Assembly: GCA_014860585.1 (NCBI GenBank)
Contig: JACZJL010000010.1
Coordinates: 1-64,000, forward strand
From: Bacteroidales bacterium
GTDB lineage: Bacteria > Bacteroidota > Bacteroidia > Bacteroidales > 4484-276
Length of the DNA stretch: 64,000 nucleotides
Direction of reading: 5' to 3'
Below the pieces are notes generated by a model. It was given only the letters and a program-made list of their open reading frames with translations, was not told the origin of the DNA and made no database searches. A program made the position numbers and the translations under genes. Positions within the stretch are counted from its first letter, which is position 1. Every line of letters begins with the position of its first letter. This document shows positions 61,410 to 64,000 of this stretch, one piece after another.

Positions 61410-64000
61410 ATGAAAAAATTATCTCTCACTTTTTTTGTAATCATCTTTACCTTGCAAAGTCAAATTTACAGTCAAACCACCAGGTATTGGGTAGGTGGAG
61501 GAGAATCTTACGGAAATGACGGTAATAAGTGGTCGTTATCTTCCAATGGAACACCGATAGGTGGAACTATTACCTGGGCAAGCAATGATATTGCCGTATT
61601 TGATGCCTACTCAGGTTCAAACATTGTGGTAATCATCAATGCTACCATAGGTACAATCGGAAAGCTGACCATTACCGGAAACCAGACAGTGACCGTAAAG
61701 CCTGATGCTGCTGCAAACGCTACCCTTAATCTTTCAACAACTACAGGAAATGCCTTTTATCTTGAGGCCAGCAGTACATTTATCATCAAAGGTCTCGATG
61801 CCGCAACGGACAGAAATTTGAATGTCAACATGAGTTCCAATACCACAGCAACTATTTATGGTTACCTGAAAGTTACCGATGCTGCTACCGGATATGGAGA
61901 GTTTACCAAATCAACAGGCGCCACGATCAATTTTAAAGGTGGTTCAACATACGAGCACAACTCATCACAGTCAGGCTCTGATTTGCCTGTTGCTACCTGG
62001 GAAACCAATTCAACCTGTTTAGTTACCGGTTCAAAAGGTTCAAAACCCGGTGAACTGGATCAACAGTTTCATCATTTTACATGGAATTGTTCTGCTCAAT
62101 CCGACAATATCAGTCTTGCCTGCGATCTGACACATGTGAACGGTAACCTGACTTTTGCCTCAACAAATTCAAAAAACCTGATGTTTTCAAATGGATCAAC
62201 TTGCTCTGTTTTCGTAGGAGGAAATTTTCAGATCAACTCAGGAACCAGGTTTTATGTTGCCAATGGAGGCGGAGACGTTGGTCTGACAGTAAACGGTAAT
62301 TTTTTAAACTCAAATGGGGATTTTACAATGTCAGATGCCAGTTCCAGCGATGTTACCATGACAGTAAATGGCAGTTTTACCCTGAATGGAGGTTATTTCA
62401 GGATCGCTACATACAACACTGATATAAGCACATTGAATCTGAAAGGGAATGTAACCATGTCCAATTCTGCTTTTTTAATTTATACTACAGATGGGAATAA
62501 TGGAAATGTAGTCTTTAATGGAACAACCCAGCAAAATTTCGTCAAATCGGGCGGCACTATTCTGAATAAAGTAAATTTTACTGTCGCCAATGGAGCCATC
62601 CTGAATCTGGCTGATTATATTCTAGGCGACTACAGTTCCACTACCGGTAATTTCACGCTCGCAAGTGGAGCAACACTCATAACAACCCATTCGGAAGGCA
62701 TAACTTCAAGTGGCAACAGTGGTTGCATCCGGTCAACTGGTGCAAGAGGTTTTGACGGCAATGCAAATTATCAGTTTGTCAGGAACGGTGCGCAATCCAC
62801 AGGTAATGGACTGCCATCAGCAATTTCAGGTTCAGTGACCATTGGTTCAAATTCCAACACAACAAGCCTTGGTTTTTCGAATCCCACAGCCATCAATGGC
62901 TCATTAATCATGATGAATGGTACGGTTGCCAGTTCCAATATTAGTTATGGTTCATCGGGTATGTTGGAATACCGTGGAAATGCAGCGCAGACTATGGGAA
63001 ATAATGAATGGCCTTCATCGACAGTTCCCAAGCTAAAAATCAACAATTCTGCAGGGGTTTCGATGAATGTCAGCAAAACTATCAGCAACAACCTGAACCT
63101 GTTTTCAGGCACTTTAAACATTGGGTCTAATCATACACTCACATTAAACAATAGCACCATTACGGTAAATTCTGGCACTTTAACGGGCAGTTCATTGTCA
63201 AACATCATTTTTAGCGGCAGCGGAAACACTACACTACCGGGCGTAAATAGCGGGCTTAATGATCTTACCATCAACAGGCCTGGAGCAACCATCACCATTG
63301 GAGGCGCCATAACAGTGTATGGAACAATGACGATGACGGCAGGGACATGCTCTTTGGGTGCAGGAATGATCAACTACGGTACTTCAGGCATCCTTAAATA
63401 TGATAATACGTCAGTGGCTCAAACAACGGGCAATGCAGAATTTCCCGGCACAAATGGTCCAATAGACCTTGTCATTGACAAATCTTCTCAAACGCTGAAC
63501 CTCCATGCCAGTCGCCAGGTAAACGGTTCTATCTATCTGGATAACGGGATTTTAAATTTGGGGTCCAATACACTTACTGTTGCCGGAAATTTTGCCTCTA
63601 CCGTGGGAAGTATAATAAGCAGCAGCAACGGGCATCTGGTTTTTAGTGATAACGTTCAGCAGGGACAGGCGCCATCATCTGCCGGATTATCCAATCTTAC
63701 AATCAACAGGGCTGCCGGTGTAAACATGACAGGAAGCCTGACAGTTAATGATAACCTTTTTCTCTCCAATGGAGCATTGAGCATCGGAAGCAATCAGTTG
63801 ACCCTGAATGGTGCTATTTTAGTGATTTCCGGAACCTTGTCCGGTGGTGTTGAAGCCTCAGTCAATTTTGGCGGTAACGGCGCTTCTACCACACTTCCGC
63901 CTATTACACTGAAAAGCCTGACAATCGATCGTTCAAACGGGATTGCACTTGGTGGTGATGTCACGATTAAAAATCAGCTTACCCTAACATCAGGTCAGCT
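61410..64000 (+). CDS. Very large repetitive secreted protein, truncated by window end
   Basis: The frame runs from an ATG at 61410 with no stop to the last base, at least 863 codons. A signal peptide (LSLTFFVIIFTLQSQIYSQ) is followed by TRYWVGGGESYGNDGNKWSL, the opening of many Bacteroidota surface beta-solenoid proteins. The rest is Ser/Thr/Asn/Gly-rich beta structure with a module of about 220 bp (70-75 residues), in which 'LTINR', 'LVIDK' or 'LTIDR' recurs from about 63030 on, paired with 'GxLxIGSNxLTL' segments. It probably ends in a T9SS sorting domain outside the window. Adhesin or structural role inferred. Confidence 0.85.
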   Translation, partial: MKKLSLTFFVIIFTLQSQIYSQTTRYWVGGGESYGNDGNKWSLSSNGTPIGGTITWASNDIAVFDAYSGSNIVVIINATIGTIGKLTITGNQTVTVKPDAAANATLNLSTTTGNAFYLEASSTFIIKGLDAATDRNLNVNMSSNTTATIYGYLKVTDAATGYGEFTKSTGATINFKGGSTYEHNSSQSGSDLPVATWETNSTCLVTGSKGSKPGELDQQFHHFTWNCSAQSDNISLACDLTHVNGNLTFASTNSKNLMFSNGSTCSVFVGGNFQINSGTRFYVANGGGDVGLTVNGNFLNSNGDFTMSDASSSDVTMTVNGSFTLNGGYFRIATYNTDISTLNLKGNVTMSNSAFLIYTTDGNNGNVVFNGTTQQNFVKSGGTILNKVNFTVANGAILNLADYILGDYSSTTGNFTLASGATLITTHSEGITSSGNSGCIRSTGARGFDGNANYQFVRNGAQSTGNGLPSAISGSVTIGSNSNTTSLGFSNPTAINGSLIMMNGTVASSNISYGSSGMLEYRGNAAQTMGNNEWPSSTVPKLKINNSAGVSMNVSKTISNNLNLFSGTLNIGSNHTLTLNNSTITVNSGTLTGSSLSNIIFSGSGNTTLPGVNSGLNDLTINRPGATITIGGAITVYGTMTMTAGTCSLGAGMINYGTSGILKYDNTSVAQTTGNAEFPGTNGPIDLVIDKSSQTLNLHASRQVNGSIYLDNGILNLGSNTLTVAGNFASTVGSIISSSNGHLVFSDNVQQGQAPSSAGLSNLTINRAAGVNMTGSLTVNDNLFLSNGALSIGSNQLTLNGAILVISGTLSGGVEASVNFGGNGASTTLPPITLKSLTIDRSNGIALGGDVTIKNQLTLTSGQ
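63030..64000 (+). repeat. Internal ~220-bp repeat modules of the large secreted protein
   Basis: Recurring 'KINNSAG', 'LTINRPG', 'LVIDKSS', 'LTINRAA' and 'LTIDRSN' units begin near 63032, 63261, 63466, 63692 and 63915, a spacing of 205-229 bp. The copies are diverged and continue past the window. Confidence 0.75.

Noticed and set aside
63131-63373. Minus-strand frame in the large secreted protein
   Set aside because: Antisense to the repetitive modules, which give rise to long open frames by composition alone.
1-64000. tRNA, rRNA or riboswitch elements
   Set aside because: I scanned the intergenic regions for cloverleaf-type and known riboswitch patterns and found none I could support; a covariance-model scan would be decisive.

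Overview
The window reads as chromosome from an anaerobic member of the Bacteroidota, probably Bacteroidales or Marinilabiliales-like. The evidence is three secreted proteins with type IX secretion (T9SS) C-terminal sorting domains, LptD and LptE of the Bacteroidota type, an S46 dipeptidyl peptidase, a TonB-dependent receptor with a carboxypeptidase-like N-terminal domain, mostly weak or absent Shine-Dalgarno sites, and a cluster related to the anaerobe-specific orange protein (ORP) complex. No rRNA, tRNA, CRISPR array, prophage or transposase gene was recognised.

Layout. 1-3.0 kb: a ParE-like toxin/antitoxin pair between two copies of a ~340-bp palindrome-rich repeat, then a DUF4143 AAA ATPase behind two identical-arm dyads. 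3.0-9.5 kb: mrdA-rodA (cell elongation), a lipoprotein, a LuxE-like acyl-protein synthetase, a 23S rRNA pseudouridine synthase and a pRiA4b ORF-3-like protein. 9.5-17 kb: two large T9SS cargo proteins, a secreted endonuclease/exonuclease/phosphatase and a nitronate monooxygenase-like enzyme. 17.0-22.1 kb: co-oriented, AT-rich cargo genes (small lipoproteins, a DUF4844 protein, an M60-like metalloprotease) separated by attC-like inverted repeats, which together look like an integron cassette array without its integrase. 22.3-31.2 kb: yefM-yoeB with a TGTACA operator, a DPP11-type S46 peptidase, DUF1801, ridA, lptD, an amidase and an MlaD-type transporter subunit.

31.1-34.9 kb: a seven-gene, single-direction cluster with a DUF134 regulator, two NifX/ORP-like proteins, DUF5320, a CGGC-domain protein and two MinD-type ATPases carrying 2x[4Fe-4S] ferredoxin inserts, preceded by a 14-bp perfect palindrome. 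It is probably a metal-sulfur cofactor or redox system and is the best candidate here for a little-described pathway. 35.2-49.7 kb: ugd and UDP-glucuronate decarboxylase (UDP-xylose synthesis), DUF2461, MFS and CstA transporters, a sigma-54 activator with lptE, a gamma carbonic anhydrase, a CBM48 protein, an S41 protease, rsmI, a NUDIX hydrolase and a POT peptide transporter.

49.7-53.4 kb: a metal (probably copper) operon consisting of a Cys-rich HYC_CC_PP-type protein, a TonB receptor with a His-rich loop and two heavy-metal-associated proteins. 53.4-57.5 kb: enoyl-CoA hydratase, 3-hydroxyacyl-CoA dehydrogenase and thiolase, interrupted by a four-helix-bundle gene that lies between inverted 7-mer tandem arrays. 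57.7-64 kb: cutC, DUF302, a C69 dipeptidase and the start of a very large repetitive secreted protein that runs off the window. Several dispersed repeat families recur: the GGCTGGAGCC palindromes and a nested-hairpin element with CCCTAAAGGGAG arms.
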